From positions 1-64,000 of the forward strand of contig NZ_LMQB01000028.1 in the NCBI RefSeq assembly GCF_001424045.1: DNA of 64,000 nt. Direction: 5' to 3'. Positions 8,951 to 18,010 of this stretch are shown here, piece after piece. Numbering within the stretch: position 1 is the stretch's first letter; each line of letters starts with the position of its first letter. The position numbers and the translations under genes are program-made. This stretch comes from Rhizobium sp. Leaf371 (lineage in GTDB: Bacteria > Pseudomonadota > Alphaproteobacteria > Rhizobiales > Rhizobiaceae). The notes under the pieces were generated by a model. The model saw only the letters and a list, made by a program, of their open reading frames with translations, did not search any database and was not told where the DNA came from.

Positions 8951-9628
8951 ATGCTGGTCGTTCTAGAAGACGTGTCGAAAAGCTACCGGACCGCAGAAGG
9001 GCCGCTTTCGGTCCTGCAAGGGATCGACCTCTCGCTCGGTGCCGGCCAGACCCTGGCGCTCACGGGGGAATCCGGCAGCGGCAAGAGCACGCTTCTGCAT
9101 CTCGTCGCCGGCCTCGATCATCCGGACCAGGGCCGGATCGCGATCGACGGACGGGAGATCGGCGGGCTCGACGACAAGGCGCGCGCCTCACTGCGCCGGT
9201 CGACGGTCGGACTGGTCTTCCAGCAGTTCAACCTCATCCCGTCCCTCACCGTCGCCGCTAATCTCGCCTTTCATGCGCGCCTTGCCGGCCGTTTCGACGC
9301 GGCATGGCAGCAGCAGCTGACGGCGAGGCTCGGGCTCGAACCGCTTCTCGCACGCTACCCCGAGCAATTGTCGGGCGGGCAGCAGCAGCGCGTCGCGATC
9401 GGGCGAACGCTCGCCGCGCGGCCGAAACTGGTGCTCGCCGACGAGCCGACCGGCAATCTCGATGAGGCGACGGGCGATGCCGTGATGGCGCTGATGCTGT
9501 CGCTGGTCGCGGAAACCGGATCGTCGCTTCTGATGGTCACCCATTCGCAGCGCCTGGCCGGGCAGCTCGATCGGCGCATCCATCTGCGCTCGGGCCGCAT
9601 CGACCAGACGATGGAAAGGTCGCCATGA
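8951..9628 (+). CDS. ABC transporter ATP-binding protein (LolD/MacB type, AttE-like)
   Basis: A 225-residue cytoplasmic ATPase. Walker A GESGSGKST, Q-loop in VFQQFNLIPSL, signature LSGGQQQR, Walker B LVLADEPTGNLD and H-loop VTHSQRL are all present, the pattern of the LolD/SalX branch that powers FtsX-type permeases. The start at MLVVLEDVSKSY matches the family; longer in-frame starts (8864) add an unlike basic stretch. It ends in an ATGA overlap with the permease gene. Together with the next two genes it matches the AttE-AttF/G-AttH module known from Agrobacterium. Confidence 0.9.
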   Translation: MLVVLEDVSKSYRTAEGPLSVLQGIDLSLGAGQTLALTGESGSGKSTLLHLVAGLDHPDQGRIAIDGREIGGLDDKARASLRRSTVGLVFQQFNLIPSLTVAANLAFHARLAGRFDAAWQQQLTARLGLEPLLARYPEQLSGGQQQRVAIGRTLAARPKLVLADEPTGNLDEATGDAVMALMLSLVAETGSSLLMVTHSQRLAGQLDRRIHLRSGRIDQTMERSP

Positions 9629-12036
9629 TGCGCCGCACGGCGATGGCGGCGCTCCTGTCGCACTGGCGCCGACGGCCGCTCCAGCTGGTCATGCTCCTTC
9701 TCGGTCTGTCGCTGGCAACCGCACTCTGGTCGGGCGTTCAGGCGATCAATGCCGAGGCTCGCGCGAGCTACGATCGCGCGGCGGCAACGCTCGGGCAGGA
9801 TCGCCTCGACCGGATCGTTAACGGAACGGGCGCGCCAATCACGCAATCCGACTACATCGCGCTTCGCCGCGCCGGCTGGCTGGTTTCCCCGGTGGTCGAG
9901 GGAACGCTCCGCCTCGGGCCGACACGCCTGCACCTCATCGGCATCGATCCCCTTACCATGCCGGCCGAGGGGCTGGACCCTGAGATCGGCCGCGATGGTG
10001 ATCTTCTTGCCTTTCTCACGCGCCCCGGTCTGCTCTACGTCTCCTCCGAAACCGCGGACACGCTCTCCGGGCCGTCGCTCCCGCCATTGAAACGCACCTC
10101 GTCGCTTCTCGCGGGCATCGGCATGACCGATATCGGCATTGCCCAGCAGCTTCTCGGCAGGCCCGGCGAGATCAGCCAGCTGATCGTCGCGCCCGGTCAG
10201 CGGCCCGGTCTCCCCGCAGTCGGAGAGATCGCACCCGGACTGGTGGTGAAAGCGCCGGATGCCCAGGGCGATCTCGCGCGCCTGACAGACAGCTTTCATC
10301 TCAACCTCACCGCCTTCGGGTTCCTTGCCTTCGCTGTCGGCCTGTTCATCGTCTATTCCGCCATCGGCCTGGCCTTCGAGCAGCGGCGGGCGACCTTTCG
10401 CACGCTCCGCTCGCTCGGCCTGCCGGCAGCCACGCTGACCGGCCTCCTTCTGGCAGAGCTGGTGAGTTTCGCGGTCATCGCCGGCATTGCGGGCGTTCTG
10501 CTCGGCTATATCGTCGGCTCCGTCCTTCTGCCCGGCGTTGCCGCGACCCTCCAGGGGCTTTATGGCGCCAGTGTTCCCGGCACGCTCACCCTGCGGCCGC
10601 AATGGTGGGCGTCCGGCCTCGCCATCGCGCTGTTCGGAACGCTTGCGGCGGCCGCGCAAAGCCTCTGGCGTGTCTGGCGCATGCCGCTTCTGGCGCCGGC
10701 CCAGCCACGGGCCTGGGCACGCGCGTCCGAGTCGGGGCTTCGCATACAGGCCGCAGCGGCCATTGCCCTGTTTGCTGTGACGATCGGCCTTGCGGCCTTC
10801 GGCTCGGGTCTCGTCGTCGGTTTTTCTGTGCTCGGCGGCCTGCTTCTCGGTGCCGCGCTGCTGCTGCCGGTGCTGATGGCACTGTTTCTGGCGCTCATGC
10901 AGCGGCTGACCGCCCGTCCGATTGCGGAATGGTTCTGGGCAGATACGCGCCAGCAACTGCCGGGTCTGTCGCTTGCCCTCATGGCCCTGCTCCTCGCCCT
11001 CTCCGCCAATATCGGCGTGGGAACCATGGTCTCGAGCTTCCGGCTGACCTTTACCGGCTGGCTCGACCAGCGGCTCGCGGCCGAACTTTATGTCACTGCG
11101 CGCGAAGAGCGCGAAGCGGCGGACCTGCGCGCCTGGCTCACAGGCCGTGTCGATGCGATCTTGCCGATCTGGAGCGTCTCCGGCGATATCGGCGGCGCGC
11201 CGGCAGAGGTCTACGGTGTTGCAGACGATCGGACCTACCGCGACAACTGGCCCCTGCTCGCCCGCACACCGGACACCTGGGACCGCGTGGCCGAGGGAAC
11301 CGGCGCGCTGATCAACGAGCAATTGTCGCGGCGGGACGGCCTTGCGGTCGGCGACAGCCTGACGCTTCCGGGCGGCTGGATGACGACGGTCGCCGGTGTC
11401 TATTCCGATTACGGCAACCCCCTCCCCCAGGTTATGATCGGCATCGATGCCCTGACGACGCACTACCCGGACGTCGCGCGCCTGCGCTACGGGCTCCGGC
11501 TTGCCCCGGCAAATGTCGGCGCAGTGTCGGAGGCCGTGCGCGAGCGGTTCGGCCTGCCGCCGGAAAACCTTGTCGATCAGGCGAGCCTCAAGCGCCGCTC
11601 GCTCGAAATCTTCGAGCAGACATTCTCGGTCACGGCCGCACTCAACGTTCTCACCCTCGGCGTCGCGGGTCTTGCGATGTTTGCCAGCCTGATGACGCTG
11701 TCCACCATGCGCCTGCCCCAACTCGCGCCGATCTGGGCCATGGGACTGACGCGCCGGCAGCTTGTCGGTCTCGAGCTCGCACGAACGCTGATCCTTGCAG
11801 CAATCACGCTGCTGGCGGCTTTGCCCGTCGGGCTCGGGCTCGCCTGGGTCCTGCTCTCCGTCGTCAACGTCGAGGCCTTCGGCTGGCAGCTTCCCATGCA
11901 CATCTTCCCGGCCGACTGGGTCCGTCTTGCGGCGCTTGCCCTTGGCGCAAGCCTGCTCTCGGCCATCATCCCCCTTCGCCAGCTGGCCGCCACGGCGCCA
12001 TCCGATCTTCTGAAAGTGTTCGCCAATGAACGGTAA
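9625..12036 (+). CDS. ABC transporter permease, fused double FtsX-type (AttFG-like)
   Basis: An 803-residue inner-membrane protein. An N-terminal helix (PLQLVMLLLGLSLATALW) is followed by a periplasmic domain. A first FtsX-type helix cluster spans about residues 225-320, a second membrane stretch about 375-480, a second periplasmic domain follows, and a final three-helix FtsX cluster lies at about 670-800. Ten or so helices and duplicated architecture indicate a fusion of two permease halves. It overlaps the ATPase gene by 4 bases and the AttH-like gene by 11 bases. Such permeases act mechanically on lipoproteins or envelope substrates; the actual substrate is unknown. Confidence 0.88.
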   Translation: MMRRTAMAALLSHWRRRPLQLVMLLLGLSLATALWSGVQAINAEARASYDRAAATLGQDRLDRIVNGTGAPITQSDYIALRRAGWLVSPVVEGTLRLGPTRLHLIGIDPLTMPAEGLDPEIGRDGDLLAFLTRPGLLYVSSETADTLSGPSLPPLKRTSSLLAGIGMTDIGIAQQLLGRPGEISQLIVAPGQRPGLPAVGEIAPGLVVKAPDAQGDLARLTDSFHLNLTAFGFLAFAVGLFIVYSAIGLAFEQRRATFRTLRSLGLPAATLTGLLLAELVSFAVIAGIAGVLLGYIVGSVLLPGVAATLQGLYGASVPGTLTLRPQWWASGLAIALFGTLAAAAQSLWRVWRMPLLAPAQPRAWARASESGLRIQAAAAIALFAVTIGLAAFGSGLVVGFSVLGGLLLGAALLLPVLMALFLALMQRLTARPIAEWFWADTRQQLPGLSLALMALLLALSANIGVGTMVSSFRLTFTGWLDQRLAAELYVTAREEREAADLRAWLTGRVDAILPIWSVSGDIGGAPAEVYGVADDRTYRDNWPLLARTPDTWDRVAEGTGALINEQLSRRDGLAVGDSLTLPGGWMTTVAGVYSDYGNPLPQVMIGIDALTTHYPDVARLRYGLRLAPANVGAVSEAVRERFGLPPENLVDQASLKRRSLEIFEQTFSVTAALNVLTLGVAGLAMFASLMTLSTMRLPQLAPIWAMGLTRRQLVGLELARTLILAAITLLAALPVGLGLAWVLLSVVNVEAFGWQLPMHIFPADWVRLAALALGASLLSAIIPLRQLAATAPSDLLKVFANER

Positions 12037-13117
12037 GCCCGTCTCTACCAAAGCCGTGCCCTTACTCCTGCTGTCGCTTCTGCTCGGCCTCTGCTCGCCA
12101 TTTGCATCGGCAGCGCAGGGATTTGCGGGTCTCGGCACGACCGCAGAAGGCTTCGCCGTGCCGCAGCCGGGCAAAGTCTTGACATTTCCGCGCGATCACG
12201 GCGCGCATCCCGATTTCCGCATCGAGTGGTGGTACGTCACGGCTAACCTGACAGGCGCCGACGGCAAGGCCTATGGCGTCCAGTGGACACTTTTCCGCTC
12301 GGCCCTGCAGCCCGGCGATCGCGAGGGTTGGAGCAGTCCGCAGATCTGGATGGGTCATGCGGGCCTGACGACGCCCGATCGGCATTTCGTGGCCGAGCGC
12401 CTTGCCCGCGGCGGCATCGGGCAGGCTGGCGTGACAGCAGAGCCGTTCGATGCGTGGATCGATGATTGGCGCATGCAGGCGACGGCACCGGTCACGGGTG
12501 GCGACGCCGTGGCGCATGTCGCCCTCAAGGCTTCCGGAGCGGATTTCGGCTACGCGCTCGACCTCACGGCGAAGCAGCCGATCGTTCTCCAGGGGCAAGG
12601 TGGCTATTCGGTCAAGTCCGCAGCCGGGCAGGCAAGCTATTACTACTCCCAACCCTTCTACGCCGTGCGCGGCACGCTCTCCCTCCCCGGCGGCGACGTT
12701 TCGGTCACTGGTCAGGCCTGGCTGGACCGGGAATGGTCGTCGCAGCCATTGGCAGCCGATCAGACCGGATGGGACTGGTTTTCCCTCCATCTCGACAGCG
12801 GCGAGAAACTGATGGGGTTTCGTCTGCGCGATGGCGGGGCCGGCTATACCTCGGCCACCTGGATCGCCGCGGACGGCACGCCCTCGCCGCTTCCACCGGG
12901 CGCATTGACCGTCGCCCCCCTCGCCACAGCGCATGTTGCTGGTCGAACGGTCCCGGTCGGGTGGCGCTTGTCCCTTCCCGCGCGCGGTCTGGATATCACC
13001 ACCACCGCCGTCAACCCGCAGGCGTGGATGGCGACCCGCACACCCTACTGGGAGGGCCCGATTACCTTTTCCGGCAGCCAGAGCGGCCGTGGCTATCTGG
13101 AGATGACGGGTTACTGA
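12026..13117 (+). CDS. Secreted lipocalin-like/CrtC-domain protein (AttH-like)
   Basis: A 363-residue protein with a cleavable signal peptide (AVPLLLLSLLLGLCSPFASAAQ). The mature part shows the AttH/CrtC-domain hallmarks HPDFRIEWWYVTANL, YGVQWTLFRS and WLDREWSSQPL, building a double lipocalin-like barrel. In Agrobacterium, AttH is encoded with an ABC transporter, exactly as here. Despite similarity to carotenoid hydratase CrtC, there are no carotenoid genes nearby, so a role as the envelope partner of the ABC module is more likely. It is the last gene of a three-gene overlapping operon. Confidence 0.85.
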   Translation: MNGKPVSTKAVPLLLLSLLLGLCSPFASAAQGFAGLGTTAEGFAVPQPGKVLTFPRDHGAHPDFRIEWWYVTANLTGADGKAYGVQWTLFRSALQPGDREGWSSPQIWMGHAGLTTPDRHFVAERLARGGIGQAGVTAEPFDAWIDDWRMQATAPVTGGDAVAHVALKASGADFGYALDLTAKQPIVLQGQGGYSVKSAAGQASYYYSQPFYAVRGTLSLPGGDVSVTGQAWLDREWSSQPLAADQTGWDWFSLHLDSGEKLMGFRLRDGGAGYTSATWIAADGTPSPLPPGALTVAPLATAHVAGRTVPVGWRLSLPARGLDITTTAVNPQAWMATRTPYWEGPITFSGSQSGRGYLEMTGY

Positions 13118-13346
13118 GACCTTTGGCAGAGGCGGCCGGCCGCCGCGGATAATCGTTGGCTTCTCTCGTCCATTTCACAGTGGTCGCTGACGAATATGAT
13201 TAGACCTTTCAACGCGTAACGGATAATTTGCAGGTGACGAACGCAGCGATTTCAGTCGAAAACAGTGCACAGCCGGATTTTCGTTCTCAGGACGCCGCAG
13301 GTAGGATCAACGTCGGCAGACGCGCCGGCGAGGAACGGAAGAGACG

Positions 13347-14867
13347 ATGACAACTGACCTGGCTTCGACGGCGATGACCGGCGTGAAAGGCCTCGATGAC
13401 GTGCTGGCCGGCGGCTTGTCGCGGCGGCACGTGTTTCTGCTGGAGGGATCTCCCGGCACCGGTAAGACGACGGTTTCCCTGCAATTCCTGCTGGAAGGTG
13501 CGGCCCGCGGCGAGCGCTGCCTCTACATCACGCTTTCCGAAACGGAAGACGAACTGCGCAGCAGTGCTGAGTCTCACGGCATGGAAATCGGCGAGGCGAT
13601 CACGATCTTCGAACTTGTCCCGCCGGAAAGCCTGCTGGACGCCGAGCAGCAGCAGAGCCTGCTGTATTCGTCCGATCTCGAACTCGGGGAAACCACCAAG
13701 CTGATCTTCGAAGCGTTCGAGCGCGTGCGCCCGAGCCGCGTCGTCATCGACAGCCTATCGGAGATCCGCCTTCTGGCGCAGAGTTCGCTGCGCTACCGGC
13801 GCCAGATCCTCGCGCTCAAGCATTATTTCTCAAAATCCGGCGCGACCGTTCTTCTCCTGGACGATCTCACCGCCGATACGCTCGACAAGACGGTGCACAG
13901 CGTCGTTCATGGCGTCATCCACCTTGAGGAACTGTCGCCGAACTACGGTGCCGAGCGGCGTCGGCTGCGCGTCATCAAGTATCGCGGCAGAGCCTATCGC
14001 GGCGGGTATCACGACTACATCATCGAGACCGGCGGTGTCGTGGTCTTTCCGCGTCTTCGCGCGACGGAACACCGGACGGACTTCGAGCGGACGGTGCTCA
14101 GCAGCGGCATTCCTGCCCTCGACGGCCTTCTCGGCGGCGGCATCTCCCGCGGATCGAGCACGCTCCTGATCGGGCCGGCCGGCACCGGCAAGAGCCTATT
14201 CGGTCTGCAGTTCGTGGACGCCGCCGTCAAGCGGGGCGAAACCGCGGCCATCTTCGTCTTCGATGAGGAGCTTGGGCTGCTGTTTGCCCGTATACGAAGC
14301 ATGGGCATCGACCTGGAGGCAATGCGCGACGCCGGCAAACTGTATATCGAGCAGTTGGATGCCGCCGAACTCTCTCCCGGCGAATTCGCCCAGCGTGTCC
14401 GCGAGAGTGTGACGCGCTTCAACGCCAAAACGGTGCTGATCGACAGCGTCAACGGCTATCAGGCTGCGATGCCGGAGGAAAACGCCCTCATCCTTCATAT
14501 CCACGAGCTGCTGCAGTATCTCAACCGGCAGGGCGCGAACACCTACCTGACGGTTGCCCAGCATGGTCTGGTCGGCGACATGAAGTCACCCGTCGATGTC
14601 ACGTACCTCGCCGATACGGTCATTCTGCTGCGGTATTTCGAGGCGATGGGGAAAGTGCGGCGCGCCGTCTCCGTGATCAAGAAGCGGACGGGGCGCCACG
14701 AGGACACGATCCGCGAATACCGTATCGGAGCGGATGGCCTGAGCCTCGGCGAGCCGCTGGCCGGCTTCCAGGGGGTGCTTCGCGGCGTGCCGGTCCTGAC
14801 CACAGGGGCCCAGGCCCTGATGCCGCCCCTGATGCCGCTTGCCGATGGGAGTGGCGACAATTTCTGA
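13347..14867 (+). CDS. KaiC-like ATPase with two RecA-fold domains
   Basis: A 506-residue protein with tandem KaiC domains. Domain 1 has Walker A GSPGTGKTT (residues 34-42) and the acidic ETEDE catalytic region; domain 2 has Walker A GPAGTGKS (276-283) and FDEEL. The C-terminal stretch RTGRHEDTIREYRI mirrors the end of cyanobacterial KaiC CII. The cyanobacterial Ser-Thr phosphosite pair appears to be Thr419-Tyr420 (DVTYLADT). There is no KaiA or KaiB nearby. It is followed immediately by a hybrid histidine kinase, a pairing common in alphaproteobacteria, suggesting a signalling rather than classical clock role. Confidence 0.9.
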   Translation: MTTDLASTAMTGVKGLDDVLAGGLSRRHVFLLEGSPGTGKTTVSLQFLLEGAARGERCLYITLSETEDELRSSAESHGMEIGEAITIFELVPPESLLDAEQQQSLLYSSDLELGETTKLIFEAFERVRPSRVVIDSLSEIRLLAQSSLRYRRQILALKHYFSKSGATVLLLDDLTADTLDKTVHSVVHGVIHLEELSPNYGAERRRLRVIKYRGRAYRGGYHDYIIETGGVVVFPRLRATEHRTDFERTVLSSGIPALDGLLGGGISRGSSTLLIGPAGTGKSLFGLQFVDAAVKRGETAAIFVFDEELGLLFARIRSMGIDLEAMRDAGKLYIEQLDAAELSPGEFAQRVRESVTRFNAKTVLIDSVNGYQAAMPEENALILHIHELLQYLNRQGANTYLTVAQHGLVGDMKSPVDVTYLADTVILLRYFEAMGKVRRAVSVIKKRTGRHEDTIREYRIGADGLSLGEPLAGFQGVLRGVPVLTTGAQALMPPLMPLADGSGDNF

Positions 14868-14871
14868 TCGC

Positions 14872-16914
14872 ATGGCGACCGTTCTCGTTCTCGCGCCCGC
14901 CGGGCGCGATGCCCAGATTGCGGCATCCCTGCTTGCCGAAGCCGGGATGGCGTGCGTGTCCGCAGACAGCATGGTCCAGTTCGTCGAAGGGCTCAGCGAA
15001 GACGTCGCCTTCGGGGTCATCACCGAGGAGGCGCTGCGCTCCACAGATCTCAAGGCGCTGTCCGGCTGGATCTCGGCACAGCCAAGCTGGTCGGATCTGC
15101 CCTTCATCGTGCTGACCCAGCGTGGCGGCGGGCCCGAGCGCAATCCGGCGGCTGCACGGCTCTCGGAAGTGCTCGGCAATGTCAGCTTCATCGAGCGGCC
15201 GTTTCACGCGACGACCTTCATCAGCGTCGCGCGCACGGCCATGCGCGGACGACGCCGGCAGTTCGATGCGCGGCTGCGCATGCAGGCGCTCGATGATGGC
15301 GAGCGGCGGCTGGCAACGGCACTCGAGGCCGGAAGGCTCGGCGCCTGGGAGCTCGATCTTGCCACGCAAACGCTGACCACGTCCGTTACCTGTCGATCGA
15401 TCTTCGGGCGCGAGGCGGCGGAGACGCTAAGCTATGACGACCTGATCTCCACCATTCACCCGGAAGATCGCGAGCGAATGATCGCCGCGGTGGGGCACAC
15501 GCTCGAGACCGGGCAGGATTATTCGATCGAGTACAAGGTCATCTGGCCGGATGGCTCGCTGCACTGGGCCGAAATCCGGGCGCAGGTCTATCGGGATGGG
15601 CTCGGCCGGCCGGCAAAGCTCGTCGGCGTATCCGCCGACATCACCGAGCGGCGGCGACTGGAGGAACAGCAGCGACAGATCAACGAGACTCTGGAAGAGC
15701 GCGTGACGAAACGGACGGCCGAGCTTGAGGAAGCCCATGCCGCTGTCATGAGCGAGGTGGCGCAGCGCGAGAAAGCCGAGGAACAACTGCGCCAGGCGCT
15801 GAAGATGGAGGCGATCGGGCAGCTGACCGGCGGTGTGGCGCATGATTTCAACAATCTGCTGATGGCCGTGCTCGGTAACCTCGAACTTCTGCGAAAGCAT
15901 GTCGACGGCGACGCGAAGGCGGTTCGCCTGATCGACGGCGCCGTGCAGGGTGCACGCCGCGGCGCATCGTTGACCCAGCGCCTGCTTGCCTTCGCCCGAC
16001 GGCAGGATCTGCAGGTCGGGCCGGTGGATCTCCAGAAGCTGGTGGCCGAAATGGAGGATCTGCTGCGCCGCTCGGTCGGCTCGGCCATCACCCTGCAGAG
16101 CGAGATTGCGGACGATCTGCCGCCCGCCGAGGCCGACAGCAATCAGCTGGAACTTGCCCTTCTCAACCTTGTCGTCAACGCGCGCGACGCGATGCCCAAC
16201 GGCGGTACGATCACCATTCGCCTCGACATGGAAGACCGCCCCACCGCCACGGACGTGCTCTCGGCCGGTCGCTATCTCGTGCTCTCGGTGACCGACACCG
16301 GCATCGGCATGGACCCGGAAACGCTACGGAAGGCGATCGATCCGTTCTTCTCGACCAAGGAGCTTGGCAAGGGCACCGGTCTCGGTCTGTCGATGATCCA
16401 TGGCCTTGCCATCCAGCTTAAAGGCGCGCTGCACCTGTCGAGTCGTCCGGGACAGGGCACGACAGCCATCCTGCGCGTTCCCGTCGCAAAGCCGAGCGAG
16501 ATCGGCGAAAAGGCGGCACCACCGGAGGTTCTGCCCGTCGGAAAGTCCGAGCGATCGGCGTCGCTGCGCATCCTGATGGTCGATGACGATGCCCTGATCG
16601 CGATGAGCACCGTGGATATGCTGGAGGATCTCGGCCACAGCGTGGTCGAAGCCAATTCCGGACGGCAGGCTCTCGGCATTCTGGAAGGCGGCGATGCCTT
16701 CGATCTGATGATCACCGACTTCTCGATGCCGGGCATGAACGGGGCGGAGCTTGCCCGCAAGGGGCTGGCCCTGCGGCCGGATCTCAAGATCCTGATTGCA
16801 ACCGGCTATGCCGAGTTGCCGGCGGGAACGGAGCTGAACATTCCAAGGCTCGGCAAGCCCTATTCGCAGGACCAGCTGGCAACCGAGATCGCAAGGATCG
16901 TCTGCCAGACCTGA
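14872..16914 (+). CDS. Hybrid sensor histidine kinase with N-terminal pseudo-receiver and C-terminal receiver
   Basis: About 680 residues. Domains in order: a receiver-like domain (1-125) in which the phospho-acceptor position reads Glu-Glu (VITEEAL); a PAS/PAC domain (about 145-265, ending VGVSADITERRRLEEQ); a coiled coil; a dimerisation domain with phospho-His in GGVAHDFNNLL; an HATPase domain with NARDAM, DTGIGM and GTGLGLS; and a receiver with VDDD and Asp in ITDFSMPGMNG. No membrane helix, so cytosolic. Start ambiguous: ATG 14872 gives a clean domain start five bases after the KaiC stop; ATG 14845 would overlap the KaiC gene. Likely partner of the KaiC-like ATPase. Confidence 0.88.
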   Translation: MATVLVLAPAGRDAQIAASLLAEAGMACVSADSMVQFVEGLSEDVAFGVITEEALRSTDLKALSGWISAQPSWSDLPFIVLTQRGGGPERNPAAARLSEVLGNVSFIERPFHATTFISVARTAMRGRRRQFDARLRMQALDDGERRLATALEAGRLGAWELDLATQTLTTSVTCRSIFGREAAETLSYDDLISTIHPEDRERMIAAVGHTLETGQDYSIEYKVIWPDGSLHWAEIRAQVYRDGLGRPAKLVGVSADITERRRLEEQQRQINETLEERVTKRTAELEEAHAAVMSEVAQREKAEEQLRQALKMEAIGQLTGGVAHDFNNLLMAVLGNLELLRKHVDGDAKAVRLIDGAVQGARRGASLTQRLLAFARRQDLQVGPVDLQKLVAEMEDLLRRSVGSAITLQSEIADDLPPAEADSNQLELALLNLVVNARDAMPNGGTITIRLDMEDRPTATDVLSAGRYLVLSVTDTGIGMDPETLRKAIDPFFSTKELGKGTGLGLSMIHGLAIQLKGALHLSSRPGQGTTAILRVPVAKPSEIGEKAAPPEVLPVGKSERSASLRILMVDDDALIAMSTVDMLEDLGHSVVEANSGRQALGILEGGDAFDLMITDFSMPGMNGAELARKGLALRPDLKILIATGYAELPAGTELNIPRLGKPYSQDQLATEIARIVCQT

Positions 16915-16931
16915 CGCTGACGTTTCACCGG

Positions 16932-17390
16932 TTAGCGCTTGATGCGCAGGATCGTCTCGATTTCCACCGTCATCCCGTTGGGAAGCGATCCCATGCCGAT
17001 GGCGGATCGGGCGTGGCGACCGTCTTCGCCCATCACCTCGATCAACAGGTCCGAAAAACCGTTGATGACGAACGGATGCTCGGTGAAGTCGGGAACGGCA
17101 TTGACCATGCCGAACACCTTGATCACCTCGACCGCGTCGAGGTCCCCCACCGCATGCTGTACCGTCGAGAGAACCTGCAGCGCGACGAGCCGGGCGTGGC
17201 TGCGGGCCTCCTCGAGGGAGACATCGCGTCCGACCTTTCCGGTGTGCCAACCTCCGCCGGCGCGTGCCGCGCCCTGCCCTGCCAGATACAGCATGTCACC
17301 CGCTCTCTTAGCCGGCACATAATTCCCGCCCGGCGCCAGCGGAGCCGGCAGCACCAACCCCAATTCCTCCAGCCGTCGGTAGCAGCTCAT
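16932..17390 (-). CDS. RidA/YjgF family protein
   Basis: A 152-residue cytosolic protein of the RidA superfamily, whose best-known members hydrolyse reactive enamine/imine intermediates. Family features include YLAGQG near residue 35, VIKVFGMVNAVPDFTEHPFVINGFS, and ARSAIGMGSLPNGMTVEIE containing the conserved Arg and the terminal Glu. It is longer than E. coli RidA (about 128 residues) and belongs to the 150-residue subgroup. The Lrp-type regulator gene lies 16 bases upstream in the same direction, so the two are probably cotranscribed. This suggests a link to amino-acid degradation. Confidence 0.9.
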   Translation of the reverse strand: MSCYRRLEELGLVLPAPLAPGGNYVPAKRAGDMLYLAGQGAARAGGGWHTGKVGRDVSLEEARSHARLVALQVLSTVQHAVGDLDAVEVIKVFGMVNAVPDFTEHPFVINGFSDLLIEVMGEDGRHARSAIGMGSLPNGMTVEIETILRIKR

Positions 17391-17406
17391 CGCACCCCTC
17401 CCCTTC

Positions 17407-17862
17407 TCAAACGCTGCTCAAGAGCAGGCTCGTCTCGCTGTTTGCGACGCCCTCGATCATCCGGACCTCGCGAAGAACGCGGTCGAAATCGGACAAGGTG
17501 GCCGAGCGCATGTTCGCCACCAGATCCCAGTTGCCGTTGGTCGTGTGGAGCGCGTAAATCTCCGGAATGCCGCGCAGGCGACGGATCACCTGCGTCGTCG
17601 ATTTGCCCACGACCTCGATCATCATGACTGCATGGATGGTCTGCGCATCGAAATCCTCGCGCATGCGCACGGTAAAGCCGAGCAGGGTTCCGGTCTCCAG
17701 AAGCCGGTCCAACCGATTCTGAACGGTGCCACGGGCGACACCCAGTGCGTCCGACAGTTTGGACAACGATGCCCGGCCATCGACCCGGAGATGGGCGATG
17801 ATACGCCGGTCGAGATCGTCAGGCACATAAGTCGCAAGCGCCGCGTTCTTGGAATATTTCAC
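17407..17862 (-). CDS. Lrp/AsnC family transcriptional regulator
   Basis: A 151-residue regulator of normal Lrp length. The N-terminal winged helix-turn-helix spans about residues 12-62 (DRRIIAHLRVDGRASLSKLS, then VARGTVQNRLDRLLETG). The C-terminal RAM ligand-binding domain includes HAVMMIEVVGKST and VANMRSATLSDFDRVL. It would bind DNA as an octamer and sense an amino acid. It sits upstream of, and in line with, the RidA-like gene; regulation of that gene and itself is inferred. Confidence 0.9.
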   Translation of the reverse strand: MKYSKNAALATYVPDDLDRRIIAHLRVDGRASLSKLSDALGVARGTVQNRLDRLLETGTLLGFTVRMREDFDAQTIHAVMMIEVVGKSTTQVIRRLRGIPEIYALHTTNGNWDLVANMRSATLSDFDRVLREVRMIEGVANSETSLLLSSV

Positions 17863-17943
17863 AGGATGCTATTCCATCTGCCCGGAAGATTGACGGATTA
17901 AACACCCTTTCTCGCATTTTGTCACCCAACGTCTACGCCAATA

Positions 17944-17976
17944 CAAAACGCCGCCGGACCTCAGGGCTCGGCGGCG
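17944..17976 (-). terminator. Rho-independent terminator of the RND operon
   Basis: On the minus strand a perfect 8-bp stem (CGCCGCCG/CGGCGGCG, arms 17969-17976 and 17949-17956) is followed by TTTTGTAT. It lies 35 bases downstream of the RND permease stop and just upstream of the Lrp gene. Confidence 0.75.
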
Positions 17977-18010
17977 CGTCTATGTGCGGGAGATACCCTC
18001 GGTGTTTTGT

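Noticed and set aside
9355-12174. Open frame of about 939 codons on the minus strand opposite the ABC permease
   Set aside because: Low-complexity Arg/Gln/Gly-rich translation with no family features; the plus strand has a well-formed permease with coupled starts and stops.
12026-13117. Carotenoid hydratase CrtC
   Set aside because: Only the shared lipocalin-like domain supports this; no carotenoid genes are present and the ABC context matches AttH instead.
13118-13346. Possible small gene or ECF sigma promoter before the KaiC-like gene
   Set aside because: The 229-bp gap contains no frame with coding character and no GGAAC-N16-GTT element that I could place convincingly.
13347-14867. Circadian clock function for the KaiC homologue
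   Set aside because: No kaiA or kaiB gene is near and the cyanobacterial phosphosite pair is not conserved as Ser-Thr, so a clock role is not claimed.
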